From Trebonia sp963777905 (GTDB lineage Bacteria; Actinomycetota; Actinomycetes; Streptosporangiales; Streptosporangiaceae): 64,000 bases of DNA. Position numbers and translations under genes: made by a program. A model generated the notes under the pieces. That model made no database searches and was not told where the DNA came from. It saw only the letters and a program-made list of their open reading frames with translations. The first letter of the stretch is position 1. Every line of letters begins with the position of its first letter. The DNA lies in contig CAVZSM010000009.1 in the NCBI GenBank assembly GCA_963777905.1, positions 248,001-312,000 of the forward strand. The letters run 5' to 3'. Positions 24,321 through 34,815 of the stretch are shown in pieces.

Positions 24321-25145
24321 TCAGGCGGGGGCGATGTGGCGGGCGAAGCCCGGGGTGTGCCAGGTGGCGCCCGTGCCGGTGATCGCGAAGGCCGCGTAGC
24401 CCTCCAGGGACGCTGTCCAGTCGCGGGCGCGGGCCGGGCCCATCGCGAAGGCGGCGGTGGCGTAGGCGTCGGCCAGGGCCAGGCTCGGGCCGACGATCGT
24501 GAGGCTGGCCAGCCCGGACGCCGGCCGACCGGTGTGCGGGTCGAGGATGTGCGGGCCGCGTTCCGCGGTGCCCGACGTGGCGACCGCGCAGTCGCTGGCG
24601 CCGACCACCAGGGCCAGCCGGCCGGGCCTGAGCGGGTCGGCGATGCCGATCCGCCATGGTTCGCGGCCGCCGCCGCCGCCCTGCCTGCCGCCACCCTGCC
24701 TGCCGCCACCCTGCCCGCGACCGCCGGCGCACTGCACGTCGCCGCCGCCGTTGACCACGTGGTCCGCCGACCCGGCACCGGCCAGCAGCGCCGCGGCGCG
24801 CTCGACCGCCCAGCCCTTCACGTACCCGGACGGGTCGAACTGGCCGCCGGGCGCCACCGTGAAGTACCCGCCGGACAGGTCGCGGACGACCGCGCAGGCG
24901 GCGAGGACCTCGGCCATCTCGGGGGCGCACGCGTCGACGGTGACCTCGGCGCGGGCGAGCAGCGACACGTCGCTGTCCGCCCGGTACGGCGAGAACACGC
25001 GGTCCACCCAGTGCAGCCACCGGATCGCGGCCTCCAGCGACCCGTCGTGGCAGGCCGAGCCTGGCACGTCGAACGACACCACGGTCCCCATCACGTGCTC
25101 GGCGTGCCGGACCCGCACGTCGACGGCCGACGTAGCGCTAGGCAC
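24321..25145 (-). CDS. apbE: FAD:protein FMN transferase (ApbE)
   Basis: ApbE attaches FMN covalently to Thr in target flavoproteins. The 274-residue protein has MGTVVSFDV, the DRVFSPYRADSDVS segment, GYVKGWAVERAA, VVNGGGDVQ, and the C-terminal DPHTGRPASGLASLTIVGPS with the ADAYATAAFAMG metal-site region. Its start overlaps the stop of an FMN-binding protein gene, which is an apt substrate. A GGGRQ insert near residues 145-160 comes from a 15-bp tandem repeat and interrupts a surface loop. Confidence 0.92.
   Translation of the reverse strand: MPSATSAVDVRVRHAEHVMGTVVSFDVPGSACHDGSLEAAIRWLHWVDRVFSPYRADSDVSLLARAEVTVDACAPEMAEVLAACAVVRDLSGGYFTVAPGGQFDPSGYVKGWAVERAAALLAGAGSADHVVNGGGDVQCAGGRGQGGGRQGGGRQGGGGGREPWRIGIADPLRPGRLALVVGASDCAVATSGTAERGPHILDPHTGRPASGLASLTIVGPSLALADAYATAAFAMGPARARDWTASLEGYAAFAITGTGATWHTPGFARHIAPA
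24679..24708 (+). repeat. 15-bp tandem repeat inside apbE
   Basis: CCCTGCCTGCCGCCA twice (24679-24693, 24694-24708), plus a 7-base partial copy, encoding GGGRQ repeats on the minus strand. Confidence 0.8.
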
Positions 25146-25539
25146 CGTTGTCCAGGGCGCTTTGCAGGGACTTAATGTAGCCGCCGCTGGTGTAGGTGGC
25201 GCCGGAGACGGAGTCGATCCGCGCGCTCTGCGCGCTCAGCGTCTCCCCGATCAGCTTCGGGAACGCGAACTGGCCGATCTGCAGGTCGCGGGAGGTGGAT
25301 TGCGGCTGCTCGAGGACGTTCACCTTGACGATCTTGGTGGTGGCGACCACGACCTGGACCTGGACAGGGCCGTAGGCCGTGTTAGCGACGTTCCCCGTGA
25401 TCGCGCGCTCGCCCGGTGGCAGGGAGGCGGAGGGCTCGGGAGACGCGACCGTACGTTCTGACGACGAATGGGTTTTGAACGACAGCAGCGCGACGAGACC
25501 CGCGACCGTCGCGGTGACCGCAAGGATCGCCCGCCGCAT
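25138..25539 (-). CDS. Membrane-anchored FMN-binding protein
   Basis: A 133-residue protein: an N-terminal signal anchor (RRAILAVTATVAGLVALLSF), a Ser/Pro-rich linker and an FMN_bind domain. The flavinylation motif DSVSGATYTS is at residues 109-118, with T115 as the probable FMN acceptor. Adjacent ApbE would perform the attachment outside the membrane. ATG 25539 has a strong AGGAGGG ribosome site. It lies 8 bases downstream of the flavocytochrome gene and probably receives electrons from it. Confidence 0.9.
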   Translation of the reverse strand: MRRAILAVTATVAGLVALLSFKTHSSSERTVASPEPSASLPPGERAITGNVANTAYGPVQVQVVVATTKIVKVNVLEQPQSTSRDLQIGQFAFPKLIGETLSAQSARIDSVSGATYTSGGYIKSLQSALDNGA

Positions 25540-25547
25540 TTTCCCTC

Positions 25548-26855
25548 CTAGAACTCGAACGACTCGTAGTGGATCCGGCGGCGCGGCACGCCCGCCTCGG
25601 TCAGCGCCGCCACCGCGCTGCCTGTCATGCCGGGCGGGCCGCACAGGTAGACGTCCATCCGGTGCAGGCCGGGCGCGAGCTGGCGCAGCGCCGTCGCCGA
25701 CAGCGGGTCAGCGCCGAAGTCCCGCCGCGAGCCGACGACGTAGTGGACCGTCGCGCCGCGCGCCTCCGCGATCGCGTCGAGCTCGGACTGGAACACGATG
25801 TCCTGCCAGGTGCTCGCCCGGTAGATCAGCGTCACCGTGCCGCTGAGCGCGGCGAACATCGCCCGCAGCGGGGTGATGCCGACGCCGCCCGCCAGCAGCA
25901 GGACCGACCGGTTGGTGCGGAGCGGCGTGAACGCGCCGAACGGTCCCTCGGCCAGCACCCGGGTGCCCGGGGCGAGCCTGGCGACCGCCGCGCTGTGGTC
26001 GCCGGTGCCCTGCACCGTGATCCGCATCAGCTCGTCGCTCGGTACCGCGGACAGCGAGTACGGATGCGACTGCCACCACAGGCCGCGGGTGAGGAAGCGC
26101 CACCGGAAGAACTGCCCTGGCTCGGCCGCCAGCTCTTTCAGGTGCCGCCCCTTGATGTAGATCGACACGGTGTGCGGCGACTCCTGGCGCACGCCCGCCA
26201 CCCGGAACTGATGGCGCGCGAAGTCCCTGAAGGGCACCGCGACCCGGTACCAGAGCACGAGCGCCGCGACGATGAGGTACAGGGCCGACCACCAGAACCG
26301 CGCGATGAGGCTGCCGGTGAAGGCGGCGCCCACAGCGAACTGGTGGCTGAACGCGAGCGCGATCGCCAGGTATGTGTAGAAGTGCAGGTAGTACCAGGTT
26401 TCGTAGCTCATCCTGCGGCGCACCGCGCGGGCGGAGACCAGGGCGACGCCGAGCAGCAGGAACCAGGCGACCGTCGCCATCAGCACGTCGGGGTAGGTGG
26501 TGAGCAGCATCGCGGTCTCGCTGACCGGGTTGGTGTGCGCGGTGACGGCGTAGCCCCAGGTGATCGCCAGCGCGTGGCCGCTGATCAGCCCGATCACGTA
26601 CCTGCCGCCCATGGCGTGCCACCGGGCCAGCCGGTCCGCGCCGACCACGCGCTCGATGGGCCGGATGCGGGCCATCAGCAGCACCAGCACGACGACGGAG
26701 TAGCCGGCCAGCAGGCCGAGGATCTCCCCGGCACCGGTCAGCCAGCCGCCGAATCCGGCGAGGCTGAGGGTGCTGTGCCACCAGAGGGCGAGGACGGCGA
26801 CCGCGCCGGCCGCGATGGCCGTCAGCAGTGCCCGCGGGCCGACGGCGGTAGCCAC
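25548..26855 (-). CDS. Ferric reductase-like transmembrane flavocytochrome
   Basis: A 435-residue membrane oxidoreductase. About six transmembrane segments carry the ferric-reductase-like haem domain with His in the helices (GLISGHALAITWGY, YLHFYTYLAIALAFSHQF). The FAD domain follows (WWQSHPYSLSAVPS; about residue 265), then the NAD(P)-binding domain (LLLAGGVGITPLRAMF; VYLCGPPGMTGS). It should carry electrons from cytosolic NAD(P)H across the membrane. With the FMN-binding protein, ApbE and the nearby Rieske protein it suggests a flavin-based extracytoplasmic electron transfer chain. Confidence 0.92.
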   Translation of the reverse strand: MATAVGPRALLTAIAAGAVAVLALWWHSTLSLAGFGGWLTGAGEILGLLAGYSVVVLVLLMARIRPIERVVGADRLARWHAMGGRYVIGLISGHALAITWGYAVTAHTNPVSETAMLLTTYPDVLMATVAWFLLLGVALVSARAVRRRMSYETWYYLHFYTYLAIALAFSHQFAVGAAFTGSLIARFWWSALYLIVAALVLWYRVAVPFRDFARHQFRVAGVRQESPHTVSIYIKGRHLKELAAEPGQFFRWRFLTRGLWWQSHPYSLSAVPSDELMRITVQGTGDHSAAVARLAPGTRVLAEGPFGAFTPLRTNRSVLLLAGGVGITPLRAMFAALSGTVTLIYRASTWQDIVFQSELDAIAEARGATVHYVVGSRRDFGADPLSATALRQLAPGLHRMDVYLCGPPGMTGSAVAALTEAGVPRRRIHYESFEF

Positions 26856-26890
26856 CGATCCCTCGCCTCCCTGATTTAGCTTGGGCCTGA

Positions 26891-27415
26891 TTAGCCTAGG
26901 AAAATGTTACTTCCGGTCACCTTGATGGTCTGGGCGGGCAGCGGGCTGGGCGCCGGACCGCCAACGACCGCGCCGGTGCTGATGCTGTACTGGCTGCCGT
27001 GACACGGGCAGTCGATCGTGCCGTTCGAGATCGTGCTGACGATGCAGCCCATGTGCGTGCAGACGGCGCTGAATGCCTTGAAATCGCCGGAGTTCGGCTG
27101 GGTGACGACGACTTTCTCGCTGGTGAAGATCTTGCCGCTGCCGACCGGGATCTCGCTGGTGGTGGCCAGCGCGGAGCCTTGCGCCCCGGCTGTGCTGCCA
27201 CCGCCGCCCGACGCGGAGGAGGGAGCGGACCCGGCGCCGGTGGTGGCCGGCGCGGCGCCGGCGGTGGTGCCCGCGGACGAACTGCTAGGACCGCCAGAAC
27301 CGCAGGCGCTGACCGCGCCCGCCAGACCCACGAGGCCGACACCAGCCAGCACGCCCCGCCGGGTACTCCGGCTTGCTCGGGTTGCTCGCGTGTCCTGCTG
27401 TGGTTCTTGTGTCAC
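26891..27415 (-). CDS. Secreted Rieske [2Fe-2S] protein
   Basis: A 174-residue Rieske protein. The N-terminus has twin arginines (STRRGVLAG, R19-R20) and a lipobox-like GAVSAC (C38), so it is probably Tat-exported and lipid-anchored. A long Ser/Gly/Ala linker follows. The cluster ligands are C119-x-H121 (CTHMGC) and C136-x-x-H139 (CPCHGS). GTG 27415 has AGAGGA six bases upstream; a longer reading would translate the upstream 13-bp repeats. It precedes the flavocytochrome gene by 35 bases on the same strand and probably passes electrons within that set. Confidence 0.91.
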   Translation of the reverse strand: MTQEPQQDTRATRASRSTRRGVLAGVGLVGLAGAVSACGSGGPSSSSAGTTAGAAPATTGAGSAPSSASGGGGSTAGAQGSALATTSEIPVGSGKIFTSEKVVVTQPNSGDFKAFSAVCTHMGCIVSTISNGTIDCPCHGSQYSISTGAVVGGPAPSPLPAQTIKVTGSNIFLG

Positions 27416-27922
27416 AAGAGATCCTCTTCTATCAGTCGGTAGTGGGTGAGTCCGTGGTGTGGCCGCGCATTGTGGCCATGCATTGTGGCCGTGCATTGTG
27501 GCCATGCATTGTGGCCATGCATTGTGGCCATGGGTTCCGGGCGCCGCTGCCTGACGTTCTCCTCCTTGCTACGAGAACGAAGCGGGCTCCGGATGGGTTC
27601 AGGGGCCGTCGTTACCGTGTCGTAAGGGATGGCGGAGGCGGCCGGGCGTCGGCGTGGTCACAATGCGCGATCACTGGCTGGATTGCTCATGATCGTAGCG
27701 GAGCGTAATCTCCTTGCCGGGTGCCATCCGGTCACTTACTGAGAGCTTTCATAGCAACTTGCGCTGACATCTGCGGTCGCCATCCATTTGACCTTGATAA
27801 ACGCTGATCGATGTATCGTAAAAGGTAGATGTTGCTTACCTGCTGGTTATGTCGCTATGTCCTCACGAGGAGTATTTATTTCTGTACGTAGCGCCATAAT
27901 CTTGCCAGAGAAGGCATGACGG
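27416..27922. other. Long divergent intergenic region
   Basis: No gene is supported here. It separates the minus-strand Rieske gene from the plus-strand cupin gene. It holds the 13-bp tandem repeat at 27468-27532. From about 27700 to 27922 base composition falls well below the rest of the window, with a TTGACC at 27790, the small palindrome CGATGTATCG at 27809, and a GAGGAG-like stretch at 27868. Promoters for both genes are expected here but cannot be fixed. Confidence 0.6.
27468..27532. repeat. 13-bp tandem repeat, five copies
   Basis: CATTGTGGCCATG repeated head to tail at 27468, 27481, 27494, 27507 and 27520, with one change (GCCGTG) in copy 2. Each unit contains the palindrome TGGCCA. 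It lies 53 bases upstream of the Rieske start codon, in its probable promoter or leader. Confidence 0.95.
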
Positions 27923-28459
27923 ATGGGACACGATCAAATGCTTAGAGTTAGCAAGGTCGATGAATGGCTCCGCCGTGCGCCACCCCGCCCAGACATGAGC
28001 ACGCACGGTGACTGCGTGATCATCCGCTCAGGACGCGGTCCCGACGGCGCGCAGGGCATCGGCCTCGCGTCCAGGGTCACCAGGCAATCCGCCGGCGCTC
28101 AGGGCCTGTGCCTCAACCTGGTCATGATCCCGCCGGGCAGCCGCGGCATGCCGCACTTCCACGATCGGCACGAGACCGCGATCTACACCGTCAGCGGCCA
28201 GACCGAGGTCTGGCACGGCCACGGCCTCGCCAAGCGGACCGTGGTACGCGCCGGAGACTTTATGTACATCCCGCCGGGGACGCCGCACCTGCCGGTGAAC
28301 CGGGGGGACGTGACCGCGATCGCCGTCGTCGCGCGCACCGACCCAACGGAGACGGACCCAACGGAGACGGACCCAACGGAGACGGAGAGCCGCGTCGTCG
28401 TGGAGCTGCCCCGTCACCTGGCAGACCTGCTCAGCCTCCCGATAGTCGTCCAGGAGTGA
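27923..28459 (+). CDS. Cupin-domain protein
   Basis: A 178-residue single-domain cupin. The metal motif is H78-x-H80-x2-H83E84 (PHFHDRHETAIYTVSGQ), and the second motif is GDFMYIPPGTPHLPVN. The fold suits a metal-dependent isomerase, dioxygenase or small-molecule binder; the activity cannot be named. Residues about 138-154 are TDPTE repeats from a 15-bp tandem repeat. ATG 27923 has GAGAAGG eight bases upstream. The 220-base AT-rich region before it suggests separate regulation. It is convergent with gcvP. Confidence 0.85.
   Translation: MGHDQMLRVSKVDEWLRRAPPRPDMSTHGDCVIIRSGRGPDGAQGIGLASRVTRQSAGAQGLCLNLVMIPPGSRGMPHFHDRHETAIYTVSGQTEVWHGHGLAKRTVVRAGDFMYIPPGTPHLPVNRGDVTAIAVVARTDPTETDPTETDPTETESRVVVELPRHLADLLSLPIVVQE
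28340..28384 (+). repeat. 15-bp tandem repeat inside the cupin gene
   Basis: GACCCAACGGAGACG three times in perfect succession, giving DPTET repeats just before the C-terminal helix. Confidence 0.95.
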
Positions 28460-28597
28460 CGCTGACCGAATGACCCAGCTCCCCGCGCCCGCCTCCCGCG
28501 GGGCCGCGGCGAACCCGGCACGCCGGCGGTGGTTCCTCCTCCGCCGCCGGCCCCAGGGGCTTCTCCCCCCAGCACGCCGGATCCGCCGCAATCAGGT

Positions 28598-28686
28598 CGC
28601 GGTTCCCGCTGGTGTAGCAGCGGGAACCGCGGCCTATCCATGGATAGCGCTCAGCCTAATACCACGTGTTGTAGCCACGTGGCTAC
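28598..28686. terminator. Cluster of perfect palindromes between convergent cupin and gcvP
   Basis: Three consecutive palindromes. 28598-28611 and 28618-28631 are 14-bp perfect arms around a 6-nt loop (CGCGGTTCCCGCTG). 28634-28647 is CTATCCATGGATAG. 28671-28686 is GTAGCCACGTGGCTAC, 16 bp without a loop. Downstream, TACTCGAAGGC is directly repeated at 28699 and 28717, across the gcvP stop. The first hairpin is a good bidirectional terminator candidate; the others look like dimer-binding sites. Confidence 0.65.
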
Positions 28687-28715
28687 TTTATCGATGGCTA
28701 CTCGAAGGCTTGCTG

Positions 28716-31655
<2,940 letters not shown>

Positions 31656-31713
31656 AGGAGCCTCCCCGATCAGGGCTCCCCGTCTGTCACCGATCCGGCT
31701 CCAGAGTCGCCTG

Positions 31714-31809
31714 TCCCGCCTGGTCCTTGGTGCCTGAGAGGTTCCGGGGAAACTGTTGCCCCTTCGGCGCCGTGGTGCGGGGAACGCCCACGGTCTCTCC
31801 CGGGCGGGA
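31714..31809 (-). promoter_or_regulatory. Glycine riboswitch (single aptamer)
   Basis: Read on the minus strand, this leader has the glycine aptamer features in order: CGGGAGAG, the core GCGCCGAAGGGGCAAC, and CCTCTCAGGCACCAAGGAC, closed by a P1 stem TCCCGCC/GGCGGGA (31803-31809 with 31714-31720). Only one aptamer is seen. It lies 58 bases upstream of the gcvP start and should activate gcvP when glycine is high. Confidence 0.9.
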
Positions 31810-31835
31810 TAACTGGCTGTAACGCGGTACTGAGT

Positions 31836-32426
31836 CTAGCCGATCATGACCTGGCTGGCAGGTAACCCGATCTTGCGCGTGCGGCGCGCCGTGAGCTCGT
31901 CGGGGTCGCCGGTGACGATCAGGCCGTCCTCGGCGCGGACGGCGGGCATCTCGGCCAGTTCGCCGGCGACTTCCTGCCAGACCCGGCCGAGCGCGATGCC
32001 GAACACGCCCTGCCCGCCGGCGAGCAAGTCGACCACCTCGTCAGGCGAGGTGCACTCGTACACGCTCACCCCGTCGCTCATGAGCGTGACCTGGGCGAGA
32101 TCGTCGCTGCCGCGGTCACGCAGGTGCTGGACCGCGGCGCGGATCTGCTGCAGCGAGATCCCGGTGTCCAGCAGTCGCTTGACGACCTTGAGCACCAGGA
32201 TGTCGCGGAAGCTGTACAGCCGCTGCGAGCCGGACCCGTGCGCCGCGCGGACGCTCGGCTCCACCAGCCTGGTGCGGGCCCAGTAGTCCAGCTGGCGGTA
32301 GGTGATCCCGGCCGCGTGACAGGCGGTCGGCCCGCGGTAACCCAGGTCGGCGTCGCCATCGAAGAGCGTGCCCTGACCCGTGCCCTGACCTTGGCCAGCC
32401 CCGGACCCACCCTTTGTTACCGACAC
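31836..32426 (-). CDS. MerR-family regulator (Rv1830/ResR-like)
   Basis: A 196-residue MerR-type protein: winged HTH (GYRGPTACHAAGITYRQLDYWARTRLVEPS), then a dimerisation helix (ILVLKVVKRLLDTGISLQQIRAAVQHL) and a C-terminal domain ending LPASQVMIG. Position between gcvP and the bifunctional nuclease gene matches Rv1830 (resR) of M. tuberculosis. GTG 32426 is preferred because AGGAGGT lies six bases upstream; the earlier GTG 32432 directly abuts that site. The ligand is unknown. Confidence 0.9.
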   Translation of the reverse strand: MSVTKGGSGAGQGQGTGQGTLFDGDADLGYRGPTACHAAGITYRQLDYWARTRLVEPSVRAAHGSGSQRLYSFRDILVLKVVKRLLDTGISLQQIRAAVQHLRDRGSDDLAQVTLMSDGVSVYECTSPDEVVDLLAGGQGVFGIALGRVWQEVAGELAEMPAVRAEDGLIVTGDPDELTARRTRKIGLPASQVMIG

Positions 32427-32562
32427 GGCCACCTCCTGTGACTATCTCCGGCATTCGCACCGTAAGCCGCCCCGGGTCACACGTCAACGATCACCGACGG
32501 CGCGTCGCCACATTAACGGACGAAACGGGGCAGCTCACCTGTCACCAGGCAAGACGCGGAGC

Positions 32563-33033
32563 TCAGGTGGAGCGGCCGAAGTCCTCGGGAGAGATCGTGT
32601 CGAGAAACTCGCGGAACTTCTCGACCTCGTCCTCCTGCTCGTCAGGGATCGCCACGCCGGCCTCGTCGAGGATCTCGTCGGTCGCGAAGATCGCCGCGCC
32701 CGTACGGAGCGCCAGCGCGATGGAGTCCGACGGCCGGGCGCTGACCTCGGCTCCGTTGGAGAACACCAGGTCGGCGTAGAAGATCCCGTCCCGCAGCGCG
32801 GTGATGTTGACCGTGCGCAGCTGCACGTTCAGTACCTCGAGCACGTCGCGGAACAAGTCGTGGGTCAGCGGGCGCAGCGAGACCATGCCCTGCTGGGCGA
32901 AGGCGATCGCGGTCGCCTCTACCGCCCCTATCCAGATGGGCAGGTAACGGTCTCCCTGCGCCTCTTTCAACAGGACGATCGGGCTGTTGGACGGCATCTC
33001 GACCCGGACGCCGACGACCTCCATCCGCCGCAC
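32563..33033 (-). CDS. Bifunctional nuclease family protein (DUF151)
   Basis: A 156-residue protein with the DUF151 fold: MEVVGVRVEMPSNSPIVLLKEAQGDRYLPIWIG, RPLTHDLFRDVLEVL and VSARPSDSIALALRTGAAIF, ending in an acidic tail EDEVEKFREFLDTISPEDF. Family members from plants have RNase and DNase activity. It corresponds to Rv1829 of M. tuberculosis by sequence and position. GTG 33033 has GGAG five bases upstream; ATG 33024 is the alternative. Confidence 0.92.
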   Translation of the reverse strand: MRRMEVVGVRVEMPSNSPIVLLKEAQGDRYLPIWIGAVEATAIAFAQQGMVSLRPLTHDLFRDVLEVLNVQLRTVNITALRDGIFYADLVFSNGAEVSARPSDSIALALRTGAAIFATDEILDEAGVAIPDEQEDEVEKFREFLDTISPEDFGRST

Positions 33034-33131
33034 TAGAGCTCCGTCCTCCCACGTGCCGTGCGACGCCCGCCATACCCGACGACCGGCGACGCTAAGCCAA
33101 CCGAATCACTCTTCTTGCCAAACTACACCCG

Positions 33132-33893
33132 CTATCGCCCGGACGCCGACCGGAGTCCCGCCGGTTCCCTGGGCACGTTGTGTGGTGTACCCGCCGCAGG
33201 TGGCCCCGATGCGAGCCCGGCATCGGTAAGTCCGTCTTCGACCAGCGTGGCGTGCAGCCTGGCGATGTGCGCGGCGACGTCGCGGGCGGCGCGCAGCGCG
33301 GGCTCGCGGCTGCCCTTCTGCCTGGCGAGCGGCGCGACCACCTGTTCTACCAGGGAGATCTCGCGGTCGGCGGCCGCCTTGACCGCGCGGAGATGGCGTG
33401 GCTGGATGCCGTACTCGCGTACCGCCACCGCGCAGCGGACGACGGTCAGCGCTTCGGTTCCGTATGCCCGCGCGTGGCGAACAAGGCCGTAGTCCTCGAG
33501 CTCGGCGAGCAGCGCCTCGTCGGCGCCGGTCGCCTCGAGCAGCTCGCTGCGCGTCAGCGCGGCGGCGGACGCGGCCGCTCCGGCGCCGCCGTCACCGGAC
33601 AGGGCGTCGAGCCGCTCCTTGATCACCCGGAGCGGCAGGTACTCGTCGCGCTGCGCGGTCAGGATGAACCGCAGCCGTTCGATGTCGGCGACCGCGAACC
33701 TGCGGTAGCCGGACGAGGCGCGCTCGGGCGCGATGAGGCCTTCCGCCTCGAGGAACCGGATCTTCGACGGGCTGACGTCAGGGAATTCCTGGCGCAGCTC
33801 TTCCAGCACCTGACCGATGCCGACGAGAGCCCGGGCAGAGCCGCCGCGTGTCGGTATACCGCGGGCGAGCGCCGAGCGGTCGCCGCCCGTCAT
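33132..33893 (-). CDS. ftsR: MerR-family regulator FtsR-like (Rv1828 homologue)
   Basis: A 253-residue MerR-type regulator: IGQVLEELRQEFPDVSPSKIRFLEAEGLI and PERASSGYRRFAVADIERLRFILTAQRDEYLPLRVIKERLDAL form the DNA-binding and linker helices. In Corynebacterium glutamicum the orthologue FtsR activates ftsZ. The start overlaps the garA stop by 4 nt (ATGA). The C-terminal domain contains YGLVRHARAYGTEALTVVR, as in Rv1828. The last 25 residues are variable. Confidence 0.9.
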   Translation of the reverse strand: MTGGDRSALARGIPTRGGSARALVGIGQVLEELRQEFPDVSPSKIRFLEAEGLIAPERASSGYRRFAVADIERLRFILTAQRDEYLPLRVIKERLDALSGDGGAGAAASAAALTRSELLEATGADEALLAELEDYGLVRHARAYGTEALTVVRCAVAVREYGIQPRHLRAVKAAADREISLVEQVVAPLARQKGSREPALRAARDVAAHIARLHATLVEDGLTDAGLASGPPAAGTPHNVPREPAGLRSASGR

Positions 33894-34459
33894 GCGTAAC
33901 CCTGCGCTCCAGGTCCCCGACGCCTGCCGACTTCCGGGCTGCGGGTCAGGAACAGCAGCCGGAACTTGCCGATCTGCACCTCATCGCCCCCGAACAACTC
34001 GGCCTCCTCGATCCGCTCCCGGTTTACGTAGGTGCCATTCAGGCTACCAACGTCACGCACGGTGAACCGGTCACTCCCGTGCCGGTAGAACTCGGCGTGT
34101 CGCCGGGAGACCGTCACGTCGTCGAGGAAGATGTCGCTGTCCGGATGGCGGCCGGTGCTGGTGAAGTCGTGGTCGAGCAGGAAGCGGCTGCCCGCGTTCG
34201 GACCGCGGAGCACGACGAGCAGCGCGGTGCCCGGCGGGAGCGACTCGACGGCGGAGTAGTCGGGCGCCAGCTCGTCGGCGTACTCGGGCTCGCCGGCCAC
34301 CGGCGAGATCATCGAGGTCGTCTCGCCAGGACGGTCCCCCTGGCCCGCCGCGGGCCAGCTTCCGGTCGCGGCGCGGGTCAGCGGGGCACCGCAGTTCGAG
34401 CAGTACCTGGCCCCCTCGGGGTTCGGCCGGCTGCATCGCGCGCAGTACACACCTGGCAT
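33890..34459 (-). CDS. garA: FHA-domain metabolic regulator GarA/OdhI-like, with N-terminal zinc ribbon
   Basis: GarA/OdhI binds and restrains 2-oxoglutarate dehydrogenase and, in mycobacteria, glutamate dehydrogenase, and is controlled by Ser/Thr kinases PknB/PknG. The protein has the kinase-target motif ETTS at residues 46-49, then the FHA domain with STGRHPDSDIFLDD, TVSRRHAEF and SLNGTYVNR. Unlike mycobacterial GarA it begins with a zinc ribbon (C6-x2-C9 ... C20-x2-C23; CARCSRPNPEGARYCSNCG). ATG 34459 gives this ribbon at the N-terminus; ATG 34489 is an alternative. Overlaps ftsR by 4 nt. Confidence 0.92.
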   Translation of the reverse strand: MPGVYCARCSRPNPEGARYCSNCGAPLTRAATGSWPAAGQGDRPGETTSMISPVAGEPEYADELAPDYSAVESLPPGTALLVVLRGPNAGSRFLLDHDFTSTGRHPDSDIFLDDVTVSRRHAEFYRHGSDRFTVRDVGSLNGTYVNRERIEEAELFGGDEVQIGKFRLLFLTRSPEVGRRRGPGAQGYA

Positions 34460-34815
34460 AGCCTCGCTCGGCCTCCCCTCTCCTGGCATGGTACCTTCGC
34501 GCAGCATCGTTTCCGGCGACGATGCCAAAGGTACCTGTGCGGAGGGCTGCCGGTCCATGCGCCACGCGAAGAGCCGGCGTAGCCCGCCTCTGGGCGCGCC
34601 GTCGCGTTCGCGACCTTTCCGCCACACAGCCGCTTCACCTCCGGTAACGGGCGCGACGACAGCTCATCCGGCGCGCGCAGCCCATCCCTTGCGCACCGCG
34701 AATCCGCACGTCTGCGTAATTAACTCAGATTACCTGAATGAGGGGGGGTTATTAGCCGCTGTTAACGGGATTGCCCCTGGCTGGCGACGTAGCTGACCGT
34801 CTGACCAGCCAGCCC
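34460..34815. other. Intergenic region upstream of garA
   Basis: No gene is supported between the ManC-type gene end and the garA start. Bases 34716-34765 are AT-rich and contain, on the minus strand, a TAATCT-like hexamer and a run of seven C; this is the probable promoter region for the garA-ftsR unit. An open reading through the rest of it in the garA frame is basic and does not resemble FHA proteins. Confidence 0.5.

Noticed and set aside
27468..27532. CRISPR or iteron-type replication origin
   Set aside because: Repeat period of 13 bp with no spacers excludes CRISPR. No replication gene or AT-rich DnaA box cluster is next to it.
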